From NCBI GenBank assembly GCA_947476695.1, contig CANJRD010000001.1, forward strand, positions 248,001-312,000: 64,000 nt of DNA, written 5' to 3'. The notes under the pieces are model-generated. The model had not been told where the DNA came from. It ran no database searches and saw nothing but the letters and a program-made list of their open reading frames with translations. Made by a program: the position numbers and the translations under genes. The stretch comes from Rhodospirillaceae bacterium (GTDB taxonomy: Bacteria; Pseudomonadota; Alphaproteobacteria; Rhodospirillales; Rhodospirillaceae). Of the stretch, positions 40,444 to 49,705 are shown piece by piece (within the stretch, counting starts at the first letter, position 1; each line of letters starts with the position of its first letter).

Positions 40444-41061
40444 TTAAGCGTAGAGCCAGGGCTGCTCGGCTTTCTGCTTCGCCTCGAAGGTCTTGATCTT
40501 GTCGAGGTGCTGCAGCGTGAGCCCGATGTCGTCGAGGCCGTTCAGCATGTTGTGACGGCGCGTCGCGTCGAGATCGAAAGCGGTCGTCGCGCCATCCGGC
40601 GCGGTGATCGTCTTGCTTTCGAGATCGACGGTGAATTCGGCGCCCGCGGTGTTGCCGGCGCTGGCCTTCTTCATCAGCACGTCGACGTCGGCCTGCGGCA
40701 GCGTCACGCAGAGAATGCCGTTCTTGAAGCAGTTGTTATAGAAAATGTCGGCGAAGCTGGGCGCGATGACGCAGCGGATGCCCATGTCGAGGATGCCCCA
40801 GGGCGCATGTTCGCGGCTGGACCCGCAGCCAAAGTTGGCGCCGGCGACGAGGATCTTGGCGCCGCGATACTGCGGCTTGTTCAGCACGAAGTCCGGCTTC
40901 TCGCTGCCGTCGTCGTTGTAGCGCATGTCGAAGAACGCGGCCTTGCCCAGGCCGGTGCGCTTGATGGTCTTCAGGAACTGCTTCGGCATGATCATGTCTG
41001 TGTCGACATTGACCAGCGGCATCGGCGCGGCGATGCCTTTCAGGACCGTGAACTTCTGCAT
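40444..41061 (-). CDS. leuD: 3-isopropylmalate dehydratase small subunit
   Basis: The 205-residue protein has the aconitase swivel-domain signature [18 protein letters not shown] and [15 protein letters not shown]. With LeuC it isomerises 2- to 3-isopropylmalate. A 61-codon gene lies between it and leuC on the same strand. Confidence 0.98.
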   Translation of the reverse strand: MQKFTVLKGIAAPMPLVNVDTDMIMPKQFLKTIKRTGLGKAAFFDMRYNDDGSEKPDFVLNKPQYRGAKILVAGANFGCGSSREHAPWGILDMGIRCVIAPSFADIFYNNCFKNGILCVTLPQADVDVLMKKASAGNTAGAEFTVDLESKTITAPDGATTAFDLDATRRHNMLNGLDDIGLTLQHLDKIKTFEAKQKAEQPWLYA

Positions 41062-41081
41062 CGTCTGTATCCCCGTTTTAG

Positions 41082-41267
41082 TTAGCGGCGCGCCTTACGA
41101 CGCGTGCCGGCAATCAGAACCGTGAGCGGATCGACGTCGTCGACCAGGATCGCATCGCGCGGCTTGGAGCGCACGTGCTCGAGATTGATGGCCTCGGATC
41201 GCGCGCGACCGCGCAGCGCTTCGAGATCGACAATGATGGGCCAGCCGAGTTTCAGGGACGGCGGCAT
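41082..41267 (-). CDS. 61-residue protein of unknown function between leuC and leuD
   Basis: The ATG shares a base with the leuC stop (TGATG) and the frame ends 20 bases before leuD, so it fills the gap exactly in the operon frame. Its codons favour G or C at the third position, as in neighbouring genes. The product has a hydrophobic patch (LGWPIIVDL), an acidic centre ([15 protein letters not shown]) and a basic tail (TRRKARR). I know no family. The position suggests translational coupling with leuC and leuD. Confidence 0.65.
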   Translation of the reverse strand: MPPSLKLGWPIIVDLEALRGRARSEAINLEHVRSKPRDAILVDDVDPLTVLIAGTRRKARR

Positions 41268-42679
41268 CAGGTCACCTTGCGAACATCTGTGAGATGGCCG
41301 GTGACTGCGGCCGCCGCAGCCATCGCCGGGGAGACAAGATGCGTACGTCCGCCGCGGCCCTGGCGGCCCTCGAAGTTACGGTTCGAGGTCGAGGCGCAGC
41401 GTTCACCGGCCTGCAAGACATCGGGATTCATCCCGAGACACATGGAGCAGCTCGCCTCGCGCCACTCGGCGCCGGCGGCCAGGAAAATCTTGTCGAGACC
41501 TTCTTCCTCGGCCTGATGCTTCACCAGGCCCGAGCCCGGCACGATCAACATGCCGACACCGGCCGCGACCTTGCGGCCCTTCAGGATTTCGGCGACCGCG
41601 CGCAAGTCTTCGATGCGGCCGTTGGTGCAGGATCCGACGAACACCTTATCGACCTTCACCTCGTCGAGCTTCTGACCGGGCGTCAGGCCCATGTACTGGA
41701 GGGCCCGCGTGGCGGAGGCGCGCTTGTCCGGGTCCGCGAAGCTGTTCGGGTCCGGCACCACCGCCGTGATCGGCAGCACGTCTTCGGGGCTGGTGCCCCA
41801 GGTGACATGCGGCACGATCGTCGCGGCGTCGAGCGTGACTTCCTTGTCGAAGGTCGCGCCGTCTTCGGTCTTCAGCGTCCGCCAGTAAGCGACGGCGGCT
41901 TCCCAGGCCGCGCCCTTGGGCGCGTACGGACGGCCCTTGAGATAGGCGAAAGTCTTTTCGTCAGGCGCGATCAGGCCGGCGCGCGCGCCGCCTTCGATGG
42001 TCATGTTGCAGACCGTCATGCGGCCTTCCATCGACATCTCGGTGAAGGTGTCGCCCTGATACTCGATCACGTGACCGGTACCGCCGGCCGTGCCGATCTT
42101 GCCGATGATCGCGAGAACCAGATCCTTCGACGTGACACCGCTCGGCAACTTGCCGTTCACGGTGACGCGCATGTTCTTCGACTTCTTCATCACCAGCGTC
42201 TGGGTGGCGAGCACGTGCTCGACGTCCGAGGTGCCAATGCCGAACGCCAGCGCGCCGAACGCGCCATGCGTGGCGGTATGCGAGTCACCGCAGACGATCG
42301 TCTTGCCCGGCTGGGTCAGGCCCTGTTCCGGCCCGATGATGTGCACGATGCCCTGACGGATATCGTTCATCGGAATATAGGGAACGCCGAACAGCTTGAC
42401 GTTTTCGGTCAAGGTATCGAGCTGCTCGCGGCTGTCCGGGTCCTTGATGATCTGCAGGCGATCCGGCGTGGACGGCACGTTGTGATCGGGCACCGCGATG
42501 GTCTTGTCGGTGCGGTGCATCTGCCGATGCGCCAAGCGCAGGCCTTCGAAGGCCTGCGGCGTGGTGACTTCGTGCACGAGATGCAGGTCGATGTAGAGAA
42601 GCGCCGTACCGGCGTCATCCGTCGTTGCGACGAGATGGCTATCCCAAACTTTGTCGTACAGCGTGCGCGGCTTGGTCAT
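41267..42679 (-). CDS. leuC: 3-isopropylmalate dehydratase large subunit
   Basis: The 470-residue protein has the [4Fe-4S] cysteines in [12 protein letters not shown] and [10 protein letters not shown], plus [21 protein letters not shown]. The start is ATG 42679 ([15 protein letters not shown]), with GGGAAGA just upstream; a GTG four codons earlier overlaps that site. A perfect 10-bp hairpin lies immediately before the ribosome site. It follows rplS on the same strand. Confidence 0.98.
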   Translation of the reverse strand: MTKPRTLYDKVWDSHLVATTDDAGTALLYIDLHLVHEVTTPQAFEGLRLAHRQMHRTDKTIAVPDHNVPSTPDRLQIIKDPDSREQLDTLTENVKLFGVPYIPMNDIRQGIVHIIGPEQGLTQPGKTIVCGDSHTATHGAFGALAFGIGTSDVEHVLATQTLVMKKSKNMRVTVNGKLPSGVTSKDLVLAIIGKIGTAGGTGHVIEYQGDTFTEMSMEGRMTVCNMTIEGGARAGLIAPDEKTFAYLKGRPYAPKGAAWEAAVAYWRTLKTEDGATFDKEVTLDAATIVPHVTWGTSPEDVLPITAVVPDPNSFADPDKRASATRALQYMGLTPGQKLDEVKVDKVFVGSCTNGRIEDLRAVAEILKGRKVAAGVGMLIVPGSGLVKHQAEEEGLDKIFLAAGAEWREASCSMCLGMNPDVLQAGERCASTSNRNFEGRQGRGGRTHLVSPAMAAAAAVTGHLTDVRKVT

Positions 42680-42693
42680 CGATCTTCCCACAC

Positions 42694-42716
42694 ACCCGCG
42701 GGCGCCGCCCGCGGGT
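42694..42716 (-). terminator. hairpin between rplS and leuC
   Basis: A perfect 10-bp inverted repeat (ACCCGCGGGC / GCCCGCGGGT) with a three-base loop ends about 4 bases before the leuC ribosome site. It lacks a U tract, so partial termination, RNA processing or modulation of leuC translation are all possible. Confidence 0.4.
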
Positions 42717-42772
42717 CAAACAACTCCAACACTGCGCGTCGGCCAGCGACCGACGCGCCCGCAAAGAATAGC

Positions 42773-43165
42773 TTAGGCCTTTTCGCCGGCAGCTTCGTCG
42801 CTGGGGCTGTACTGCTCTTCGGTGATGCGGGCCGCACGGCCACGACGATCACGCAGGTAGTACAGCTTCGCACGGCGGACACGGCCGCGACGCACGACTT
42901 CGATCTTGTCGACCACCGGTGCGTAGAGCGGGAACACGCGCTCGACGCCTTCGCCGAACGAAATCTTCCGCACGGTGAAGGACGAATTCAGGCCGGCGTT
43001 CTTGCGCGCGACGCAGACGCCTTCGTAGGCCTGGAGGCGGGTCTTGTCGCCCTCGGCGACCTTCACGTGCACGCGGAGCGTGTCACCGGTGGAGAATTCC
43101 GGCACGCCGCGCTTGCCTTTGAGTTCGGCAACTTGATCGTGCTCGATCTGCTGAATGATGTTCAT
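42773..43165 (-). CDS. rplS: 50S ribosomal protein L19
   Basis: The 130-residue protein starts [17 protein letters not shown] and has [27 protein letters not shown], and [15 protein letters not shown] near the end. The last 20 residues are an acidic alphaproteobacterial-style tail. It lies in the rpsP-rimM-trmD-rplS order common to bacteria. Confidence 0.98.
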   Translation of the reverse strand: MNIIQQIEHDQVAELKGKRGVPEFSTGDTLRVHVKVAEGDKTRLQAYEGVCVARKNAGLNSSFTVRKISFGEGVERVFPLYAPVVDKIEVVRRGRVRRAKLYYLRDRRGRAARITEEQYSPSDEAAGEKA

Positions 43166-43218
43166 GGTGGTCGTCCTTTTTTCGCTATCTTGTTGTTCTT
43201 TAGTTACGCTGCTCGTCT

Positions 43219-43923
43219 CTAGTCGTCTTTACGTCCGGCATAGCGCGCCCATAAATCGGGACGCCGGGCCTTGGTAATCTCTTCCGCCTGCGCCTGCCGC
43301 CATGCGGCGACCTTGGCGTGATGTCCGGACTTGAGCACCTCGGGCACCTCGCGCGTGCCCCACAGGTCGGGTCGCGTGTAGTGCGGGTACTCTAAAAGCC
43401 CGATCTCGAAACTCTCGTTCTCCAGTGACTCCGTCTTGCCGACCACACCCGGCAACAGGCGCACGGTTGCATCCAACAAAGCCAGCGCCGCGATCTCGCC
43501 GCCGGACAGGATGAAGTCGCCGAGGCTGACTTCTTCCACATCCCAGGCGTCGAGCAGACGCTGGTCGACTCCTTCGTAACGGCCGCAGATCAGCGTGACG
43601 CCGGGACCCGCAGCGAGGGACCGGATGCGTGTCTGGTCCATGAGCTTGCCGCGGGGGGTCAAGTAGATCAGCGGGCGCGGAGGCCGATGGGCGCTTTTGA
43701 TCGCCGCATCAAGTACATCCGGGCGCATCACCATGCCGGCGCCGCCCCCGAAGGGGCTGTCGTCGACGGTGCGATGTTTATCACGGGCAAACCCCCGGAT
43801 GTCCACCGATTCAAGCGTCCAAATGCGGTCTTCCAAGGCCTTGCCGGCCAGCGAAATGCCAAGCGGTCCGGGGAACATCTCCGGGAAAAGCGTCAGCACC
43901 GTCGCGTGAAACGACTCGGTCAT
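43219..43923 (-). CDS. trmD: tRNA (guanine37-N1)-methyltransferase
   Basis: The 234-residue SPOUT methyltransferase has [33 protein letters not shown], the knot SAM site [14 protein letters not shown], and [15 protein letters not shown]. It makes m1G37 in tRNA to prevent frameshifting. It lies 6 bases after rimM. Confidence 0.98.
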   Translation of the reverse strand: MTESFHATVLTLFPEMFPGPLGISLAGKALEDRIWTLESVDIRGFARDKHRTVDDSPFGGGAGMVMRPDVLDAAIKSAHRPPRPLIYLTPRGKLMDQTRIRSLAAGPGVTLICGRYEGVDQRLLDAWDVEEVSLGDFILSGGEIAALALLDATVRLLPGVVGKTESLENESFEIGLLEYPHYTRPDLWGTREVPEVLKSGHHAKVAAWRQAQAEEITKARRPDLWARYAGRKDD

Positions 43924-43929
43924 GGGGCC

Positions 43930-44457
43930 CTACGAAGTCTCTCCTTCCTCATCGGTTCCGTCGTCGAACAGACCCGGCAGCGGGATCACGAAAATCACGC
44001 CCGCGGCCATGTCCACGCTCTCGATCGCTTGCGGCGCGAACGGAATCAGGTCCGTCTCGCCGTCGGGCCGCGCGACTTCGATGATGTCGCCCGCCCCGTA
44101 ATTAAGCACCGCATTCACGCGACCGCGGCTTTCGCCGGTGGTCAGCTTCACCTCCAGGCCGATGAGATCGGCGTGGTAGTAGCTGCCCTTCTCCGGCGGT
44201 GGCAGTCGGCTGCGCTCAACGAACAGCTGCGCGCCCTTCAATGCCTCCGCCGCGTCGCGATCGTCGATGCTCTCCAATCGACCGACCACCAGATCCTTCA
44301 CCGTGCCGGTGACCTTGAGCCCGAGCTTGCGCCCGTCGGTCAGTGTCACCGGGCCGTAGGCGCCGACGTCGCGCGGATTTTCGGTGAAGCTTTTGATCCT
44401 CACCTCACCGCGCACGCCCTTGGCGCCGACGATCGCACCTACACAGATGCGATCCAC
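43930..44457 (-). CDS. rimM: ribosome maturation factor RimM
   Basis: The 175-residue protein has an N-terminal RimM barrel (VGAIVGAKGVRGEVRIKSFT) and a C-terminal PRC-barrel (YYHADLIGLEVKL...GAGDIIEV). It helps assemble the 30S head. It lies between rpsP and trmD with 5- and 6-base gaps. Confidence 0.96.
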   Translation of the reverse strand: MDRICVGAIVGAKGVRGEVRIKSFTENPRDVGAYGPVTLTDGRKLGLKVTGTVKDLVVGRLESIDDRDAAEALKGAQLFVERSRLPPPEKGSYYHADLIGLEVKLTTGESRGRVNAVLNYGAGDIIEVARPDGETDLIPFAPQAIESVDMAAGVIFVIPLPGLFDDGTDEEGETS

Positions 44458-44462
44458 AGCAA

Positions 44463-44837
44463 TTAGGACGCAGCGGAATCAGCAGCTTCAGCAGCGGCCT
44501 TCGCGGCTTCTTCCGCGGCCTTCATGCGCTCTTGCGCCTTCGCACGCGGCTTGTCCTGCTTGGTCTGCTCGTGGCGCTTCGGCGCTTCGACCAGGCCCAG
44601 CGGCGACAGGAAGCGGGCGACGCGCTCGGTCGGCTGCGCGCCGATGCCCAGCCAATGCTTGATGCGGTCTTCTTTGATCACCAGACGCTCTTTGTGATCG
44701 TGCGCGACGCGCGGATTGTAGGTGCCGACCTTCTCGATGAAGCGGCCATCGCGCGGGCTGCGGCTGTCGGTGACGACGAGACGGTAGTAAGGCTGGCGCT
44801 TCGCGCCGACGCGGGACAAGCGGATCTTCAGGGACAT
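44463..44837 (-). CDS. rpsP: 30S ribosomal protein S16
   Basis: The 124-residue protein starts MSLKIRLSRVGAKRQPYYRLVV and has GRFIEKVGTYNP and IKHWLGIGAQPT. After about residue 80 it has a Lys/Ala/Glu-rich tail of 40 residues, longer than the E. coli protein but usual in alphaproteobacteria. CAGGAGAGAA precedes the ATG. It follows ffh on the same strand. Confidence 0.98.
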   Translation of the reverse strand: MSLKIRLSRVGAKRQPYYRLVVTDSRSPRDGRFIEKVGTYNPRVAHDHKERLVIKEDRIKHWLGIGAQPTERVARFLSPLGLVEAPKRHEQTKQDKPRAKAQERMKAAEEAAKAAAEAADSAAS

Positions 44838-44890
44838 GTGAAAGTTCTCTCCTGTTTCGAATTTCTAACTAAGCAAATGACTTACTTATT

Positions 44891-44939
44891 GCGCGTGATC
44901 TGATCGGAAAACCGGTTCCCACTTTTCCGGATCACGCGC
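44891..44939. repeat. short palindromic repeat, copy 2
   Basis: It has the same arms as the copy at 22344-22390 (GCGTGATC / GATCACGC; CGGAAAA / TTTTCCG around CCGGTTCCCAC). It begins two bases past the ffh stop codon, between ffh and rpsP. Confidence 0.9.
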
Positions 44940-44940
44940 C

Positions 44941-46380
44941 CTAACGTTTTCCAAACGGGAAGCCGCCGCGTCCGGGCATTCCGCCCGGCATCTTCGGCAT
45001 ACCACCCATTCCCGGCATACCGCCGCCACCCAACAAGGCGCCGAGGCCGCCCATCTTCTTCATGCGCTTCATCACGCTTTCCATCTGCTGATGTTGCTTC
45101 AGCAGCTTGTTCACGTCGGCGACCGTGACGCCGGAGCCCAGGGCAATGCGCTGTTTGCGCGACGCCTTGATCAGGTCCGGCACGCGCCGTTCCTTCGGCG
45201 TCATCGACTGGATGATCGCTTCCTGGCGCTTGAAGGCTTTTGGATCGAGCTTGGACTGATCGATCTGCTTCACCGCGGCGCCGATGCCGGGGATCAGGCC
45301 GAGCAGGCCCTTCATGTCGCCCATGCGCTGGATCTGCTGCAACTGGCTGAGCATGTCGTTGAGGTCGAACTTGCCTTCCTGCATGCGGGCGGCAAGCTTC
45401 TCGGCCTTCTCGTGATCGATATTCGCCGCGGCCTTTTCGACCAGGCTGACGATGTCGCCCATGCCGAGGATGCGGCCGGCGATGCGGTTGGCGTCGAAGG
45501 TGTCGAGCGCGTCGACCTTTTCGCCGACGCCGATCAGCTTGATCGGACGGCCGGTGACCGCGCGCATGGACAGCGCGGCACCGCCGCGCGCATCGCCGTC
45601 GACGCGCGTCAGCACGATGCCGGTGATGCCGATCTTCTCGTTGAAGGACTTCGCGGTGACGACCGCGTCCTGGCCGATCATCGCGTCGGTGACGAGCAGC
45701 GTTTCGTGCGGTTTCACGATGTCGCGCACGGTTTCGACTTCGCCCATCATCGCATCGTCGATGGTAAGGCGGCCGGCGGTGTCGTAGATCACGACGTCGA
45801 AGCCGCCCTTGCGGGCTTCATCGAGGCCGCGGCGCGCGATCGCTTCGGGCTTTTCGCCGGCGACGATGGGCAGCGTGACGACATTCACCTGGCGGCCGAG
45901 GATCGCGAGCTGTTCCTGCGCGGCCGGACGATAGGTATCGAGGGAGACGAGCAGCACGCGCTTGCGCTCTTTCTCCTGCAGACGTTTGGCGATCTTGGCG
46001 GTGGTGGTGGTTTTGCCGGAGCCCTGCAGACCGACCATCAGCACGCCGACCGGAACCGGGGCCGCGAGGTCGATGCCCGCGCCGCCCAGCGTCGGCATTT
46101 CCTGGGAATTCGGATCGCCGCCGAGCATCGTGACGAGCTCGTCGTGGACGATCTTCACGACCATCTGGCCGGGCGTGACCGACTTGATGACGCTTTCGCC
46201 GACAGCCTTCTCGGTGACCTTGGCGATGAAGTCCTTCACCACCGGCAGCGCGACGTCGGCCTCGAGCAGCGCCACGCGCACTTCGCGCATGGCCGCGGTC
46301 ACGTCGGCTTCGGTGAGGGCACCGCGCCGCGTGAGCTTCGAGAGGGCCGAGCCCAGCTTCTCTGTTAAGGCGTCAAACAT
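44941..46380 (-). CDS. ffh: signal recognition particle protein Ffh
   Basis: The 479-residue GTPase has an N domain, G domain (GLQGSGKTTTTAKIA, DTYRPAAQEQL, DTAGRL, TRVDGDARGG) and a methionine-rich M domain (about 330-440) that binds 4.5S RNA and signal peptides. The tail is Gly/Met/Pro-rich. With FtsY (48.8 kb) it targets membrane proteins co-translationally. A good promoter lies at 46496-46524. Confidence 0.98.
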   Translation of the reverse strand: MFDALTEKLGSALSKLTRRGALTEADVTAAMREVRVALLEADVALPVVKDFIAKVTEKAVGESVIKSVTPGQMVVKIVHDELVTMLGGDPNSQEMPTLGGAGIDLAAPVPVGVLMVGLQGSGKTTTTAKIAKRLQEKERKRVLLVSLDTYRPAAQEQLAILGRQVNVVTLPIVAGEKPEAIARRGLDEARKGGFDVVIYDTAGRLTIDDAMMGEVETVRDIVKPHETLLVTDAMIGQDAVVTAKSFNEKIGITGIVLTRVDGDARGGAALSMRAVTGRPIKLIGVGEKVDALDTFDANRIAGRILGMGDIVSLVEKAAANIDHEKAEKLAARMQEGKFDLNDMLSQLQQIQRMGDMKGLLGLIPGIGAAVKQIDQSKLDPKAFKRQEAIIQSMTPKERRVPDLIKASRKQRIALGSGVTVADVNKLLKQHQQMESVMKRMKKMGGLGALLGGGGMPGMGGMPKMPGGMPGRGGFPFGKR

Positions 46381-46495
46381 TCAGTCTTTTCAATTGCTTA
46401 GCCAAACGAAGTTCGCGCCCGTGCGCGATAACGCGGACGGACGTCCCCTGAGAGGCAGCCAAATCCCGGATATGCTGGGGCTTGAGCCGGGGCGA

Positions 46496-46524
46496 GGTGT
46501 ACGCGCCGCGCCCCCGAGAGTCAA
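46496..46524 (-). promoter_or_regulatory. probable ffh promoter
   Basis: Read leftward: TTGACT (46524-46519), a 17-base spacer and TACACC (46501-46496). The leader to the ffh ATG would be about 110 bases. Confidence 0.5.
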
Positions 46525-46599
46525 GCAATGGCGGGGCTAAGAGGCAGTAAATTGTTACAGGCCAAGGATTTAGGCCGATTCGCCCCGACCCCCTCCCCC

Positions 46600-46628
46600 T
46601 GGACAGCCCCCACCCCCGCACCTATAAC
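46600..46628 (+). promoter_or_regulatory. probable dapF promoter, leaderless
   Basis: TGGACA (46600-46605), a 17-base spacer and TATAAC (46623-46628) are followed by only six bases before the dapF ATG at 46635. Transcription would start at or next to the A of the start codon, and no ribosome site is present. Confidence 0.55.
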
Positions 46629-46634
46629 GCCGCC

Positions 46635-47489
46635 ATGAGCGCAAGCCTGCCCTTCCGCAAGATGCACGGCCTCGGCAACGACTTCGTCGTGCTGGATGCC
46701 CGCGCGCGCGCCTTCGACCTGACACCCGCGCAGATTCGCGCCGTCGCCGACAGACGTACAGGCGTCGGCTTCGACGAGATGCTGATCCTGGAACGGCCGC
46801 GCGAGGGCGGCGACGGCTACATGGGCGTGCGCAATGCCGACGGCACATTCTCCGCCAGCTGCGGCAACGGCTCGCGCTGCGTCGCCGGCCTGCTGATGGC
46901 CGAGAGCGGCAAGGACAAGATCGTGCTGGAGACGGCGGCGGGTCCGCTGATCGCCTGGCGCGCCGAAGACGGCCTGATCGCCATCGACATGGGCCCGGCG
47001 CGCCTGGACTGGAACGAGATTCCGCTGCGCGAGAATGTCGACACCCTGCACCTGCCCGTGAGCGAAGGACCACTCGCCGATCCTGTCGCGGTCAGCATGG
47101 GCAACCCGCATGCGGTGTTCTTCGTGCCGGATGTGAATGCGATCGACCTCGAGACGCTCGGCCCGAAGCTCGAACACCATCCGCTATTCCCGGAGCGCGC
47201 CAATATCGAGATCGTGCAGGTGCTCGATCGCGGACATTTGCGCATGCGCGTGTGGGAACGCGGCGCCGGCATCACGCGCGCCTGCGGCACCGGCGCTTGT
47301 GCCGTGGCGGTGGCCGCCGCGCGCCGGGGACTTGCCGACCGCGCGGTGACGATCACGCTCGACGGCGGCGATCTGAATATCTGGTGGCGCGAAGACAACC
47401 ACGTCATCAAGACGGGTCCGTTCGCGGAGTCCTTCGCCGGCACGCTCGATGCCTCGCTGCTGCCCGCGACGTCGGGAGCTGCCGCGTGA
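46635..47489 (+). CDS. dapF: diaminopimelate epimerase
   Basis: The 284-residue enzyme has both catalytic cysteines: Cys76 in FSASCGNGSRC and the second in ITRACGTGACA. It opens FRKMHGLGNDFVVLDA. It converts LL- to meso-diaminopimelate for lysine and peptidoglycan. The stop overlaps the GTG start of mtaB, and ftsY follows by overlap, forming a dapF-mtaB-ftsY unit probably read from a leaderless promoter. Confidence 0.98.
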   Translation: MSASLPFRKMHGLGNDFVVLDARARAFDLTPAQIRAVADRRTGVGFDEMLILERPREGGDGYMGVRNADGTFSASCGNGSRCVAGLLMAESGKDKIVLETAAGPLIAWRAEDGLIAIDMGPARLDWNEIPLRENVDTLHLPVSEGPLADPVAVSMGNPHAVFFVPDVNAIDLETLGPKLEHHPLFPERANIEIVQVLDRGHLRMRVWERGAGITRACGTGACAVAVAAARRGLADRAVTITLDGGDLNIWWREDNHVIKTGPFAESFAGTLDASLLPATSGAAA

Positions 47490-48757
47490 CTACGCCGCGG
47501 CCCGCCGGCCCCAAAGTTGTGAGCCTGGGCTGCCGGCTGAACACCTATGAATCCGAGGTGATGCGCGATCACGCCGCCACGCAAGGGCTGGGCAACGCCA
47601 TCATCGTCAATACCTGCGCGGTGACGAAGGAAGCCGAGCGCCAGAGCGTGCAGACCCTGCGCCGCCTGCGCCGCGAAAATCCGGACGCTCACATTGTCGC
47701 CGCCGGTTGCGCCGTGCAGCTTGACCCCGCGCGCTATGCGCCGCTGGCCGACCGTGTGCTGGGCAACGAACACAAGATGAAGCACGCCAGCTTCGCGCCG
47801 GAGATCGAAGCACCGATCCTGGTCAGCGACATCATGGACGTGCGCGAGACCGCCGAACATCTGGTCGAGGGCTTCGAGGGCCGGGCGCGCGCCTTCGTGC
47901 AGGTGCAGCAGGGCTGTGACCATCGCTGCACCTTCTGCATCATCCCCTTCGCGCGCGGCAACAATCGCAGCGTACCGATGGGCCGCATCGTCACCGAGAT
48001 CCGCGCGCTGGTCGCGAGCGGCTATCAGGAAGTCGTCATCACCGGCGTCGATATCACCGGCTATGGCAGCGATCTGCCGGGCAACCCGACGCTGGGCCAG
48101 ATGGTGCGGCGCCTGCTGGCCGCCGTGCCGGAATTGCCGCGCCTGCGTTTATCCTCACTCGATCCGGCGGAAGTGGATGAAGACATCTTCCGGCTGATCG
48201 CCGAGGAACCGCGCCTGATGCCGCACTTCCACATCTCCGCCCAAGCCGGCGACGACATGATCCTGAAGCGCATGAAGCGCCGGCATGCGCGCGCCGATAT
48301 CGTCCGCTTTGCCGAACGCGTGCGCGGGCTTCGCGCCGATGCCGTGTTCGGCGCCGACCTGATCGCCGGTTTCCCGACCGAGACCGACGAGATGTTCGCC
48401 AACACCGCGGCGCTGATCGGCGACGCCGGCCTGACGCACCTGCATGTGTTCCCCTATTCCATCCGCCCCGGCACCCCGGCGGCGAAGATGCCGCAGGTGC
48501 ATGGCGCGACCGTGAAGGCCCGCGCGGCGCGCTTACGCGAACTCGGCCGCGCGGCGTTCGCCAAGCTCGCCGACGGGTTCGTCGGCACCACGGCGGATGT
48601 GTTGATGGAAAAGCCCGACATCGGCCACAGCGCGCATTTCCTGCCCGTGGCCTTCGACGCGCCGCAGATTGCCGGCCGCGTCGTACGCGCGCGCATCACA
48701 CAGGCGACCGGCGATCGCCTACAGGCCCACGTTATCGAAGCCCAGGCGCGCGCATGA
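47486..48757 (+). CDS. mtaB: tRNA t6A37 methylthiotransferase MtaB
   Basis: The 423-residue radical-SAM enzyme has the N-terminal cluster cysteines (Cys16 in SLGCRLNTYES, Cys44, Cys75) and the radical-SAM triad GCDHRCTFC (Cys144, 148, 151). SRLNTYES-type sequence and overall layout match MtaB rather than MiaB or RimO. It adds the 2-methylthio group to t6A37 in tRNA. GTG 47486 overlaps the dapF stop (GTGA); its own stop overlaps ftsY (ATGA). Confidence 0.95.
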   Translation: MTTPRPAGPKVVSLGCRLNTYESEVMRDHAATQGLGNAIIVNTCAVTKEAERQSVQTLRRLRRENPDAHIVAAGCAVQLDPARYAPLADRVLGNEHKMKHASFAPEIEAPILVSDIMDVRETAEHLVEGFEGRARAFVQVQQGCDHRCTFCIIPFARGNNRSVPMGRIVTEIRALVASGYQEVVITGVDITGYGSDLPGNPTLGQMVRRLLAAVPELPRLRLSSLDPAEVDEDIFRLIAEEPRLMPHFHISAQAGDDMILKRMKRRHARADIVRFAERVRGLRADAVFGADLIAGFPTETDEMFANTAALIGDAGLTHLHVFPYSIRPGTPAAKMPQVHGATVKARAARLRELGRAAFAKLADGFVGTTADVLMEKPDIGHSAHFLPVAFDAPQIAGRVVRARITQATGDRLQAHVIEAQARA

Positions 48758-49680
48758 GCAATTGGTTCTCGCGCCTCGTTACGGGTCTGTCCAAGACCTC
48801 GAACAAGCTTGTCACCGGCATCACCGACATCCTCACCAAGCGCAAGCTTGATGACGCGGTGCTGACCGAGCTCGAGGACCTGCTGCTCACCGCCGATCTC
48901 GGCACCGAGACGGCGGGAAAGCTGACGCAAAGCCTGGCCAAGACGCGCTTCGGCAAGGAAGTCACCGACGAAGAAGTGCGCGAAGCTTTCGCCGTCGACA
49001 TCGCGCGCGTGCTGGAGCCCGTGGCGCGCCCGTTGAGCATCGATCCGACGGCGCGGCCGTTCGTGATCCTGATGGTCGGCGTCAACGGCGCCGGCAAGAC
49101 CACCACCATCGGCAAGCTGGCCAAGATGATCGCCGCCGAAGGACGCAGCCTGTCGTTGGTCGCCGGCGATACGTTCCGCGCCGCGGCCGTCGAACAGCTG
49201 AGGGTCTGGGGCGCCCGCGTGAACGTGCCTGTGATCGCCGGGGCGGAGAATGCGGATTCAGCCGGGTTGGCTTTCGATGCGCTGATGCAGGCCAAGAAGC
49301 GCGGCGACGACGTGCTGCTGATCGACACCGCCGGCCGGCTGCAGAACAAAGACCAGCTGATGCTAGAGTTGCAGAAAGTCGGCCGCGTTCTGAAGAAGGT
49401 CGATCCCGACGCGCCGCATGCGGTGCTGTTGGTGCTCGACGCGACCGTCGGTCAGAACGCCCATGCCCAGGTCGAGGCCTTCAAGGCGATGGTGGGCGTG
49501 ACGGGATTGGTCATGACCAAACTCGACGGCACCGCCAAGGGCGGCGTGGTCGTCGCGCTGGCCGAGAAGTTCGGCCTGCCGCTGCACTTCATCGGCGTCG
49601 GCGAAGGTGTGGACGATCTGCGCCCGTTCACGGCCCGCAGCTTCGCGCGCAGCTTGATGGGGCTGAGTCCGGAAGGCTGA
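48754..49680 (+). CDS. ftsY: signal recognition particle receptor FtsY
   Basis: The 308-residue GTPase has an N domain and the G motifs GVNGAGKTTTIGKLA (109-123), AGDTFRAAAVEQL, DTAGRLQNK and TKLDGTAKGG. It lacks the long acidic A domain of E. coli FtsY, as is common in alphaproteobacteria. It receives SRP-ribosome complexes at the membrane. Confidence 0.97.
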   Translation: MSNWFSRLVTGLSKTSNKLVTGITDILTKRKLDDAVLTELEDLLLTADLGTETAGKLTQSLAKTRFGKEVTDEEVREAFAVDIARVLEPVARPLSIDPTARPFVILMVGVNGAGKTTTIGKLAKMIAAEGRSLSLVAGDTFRAAAVEQLRVWGARVNVPVIAGAENADSAGLAFDALMQAKKRGDDVLLIDTAGRLQNKDQLMLELQKVGRVLKKVDPDAPHAVLLVLDATVGQNAHAQVEAFKAMVGVTGLVMTKLDGTAKGGVVVALAEKFGLPLHFIGVGEGVDDLRPFTARSFARSLMGLSPEG

Positions 49681-49705
49681 TTACTTCAGCCCCTGATTAC
49701 TTCAG
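49679..49705. repeat. 12-base direct duplication at convergent stop codons
   Basis: TGATTACTTCAG occurs twice, at 49678-49689 and 49693-49704 (within a base), separated by three C residues. The first copy carries the ftsY TGA; the second encodes the end of the amidotransferase gene on the other strand. Confidence 0.7.
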
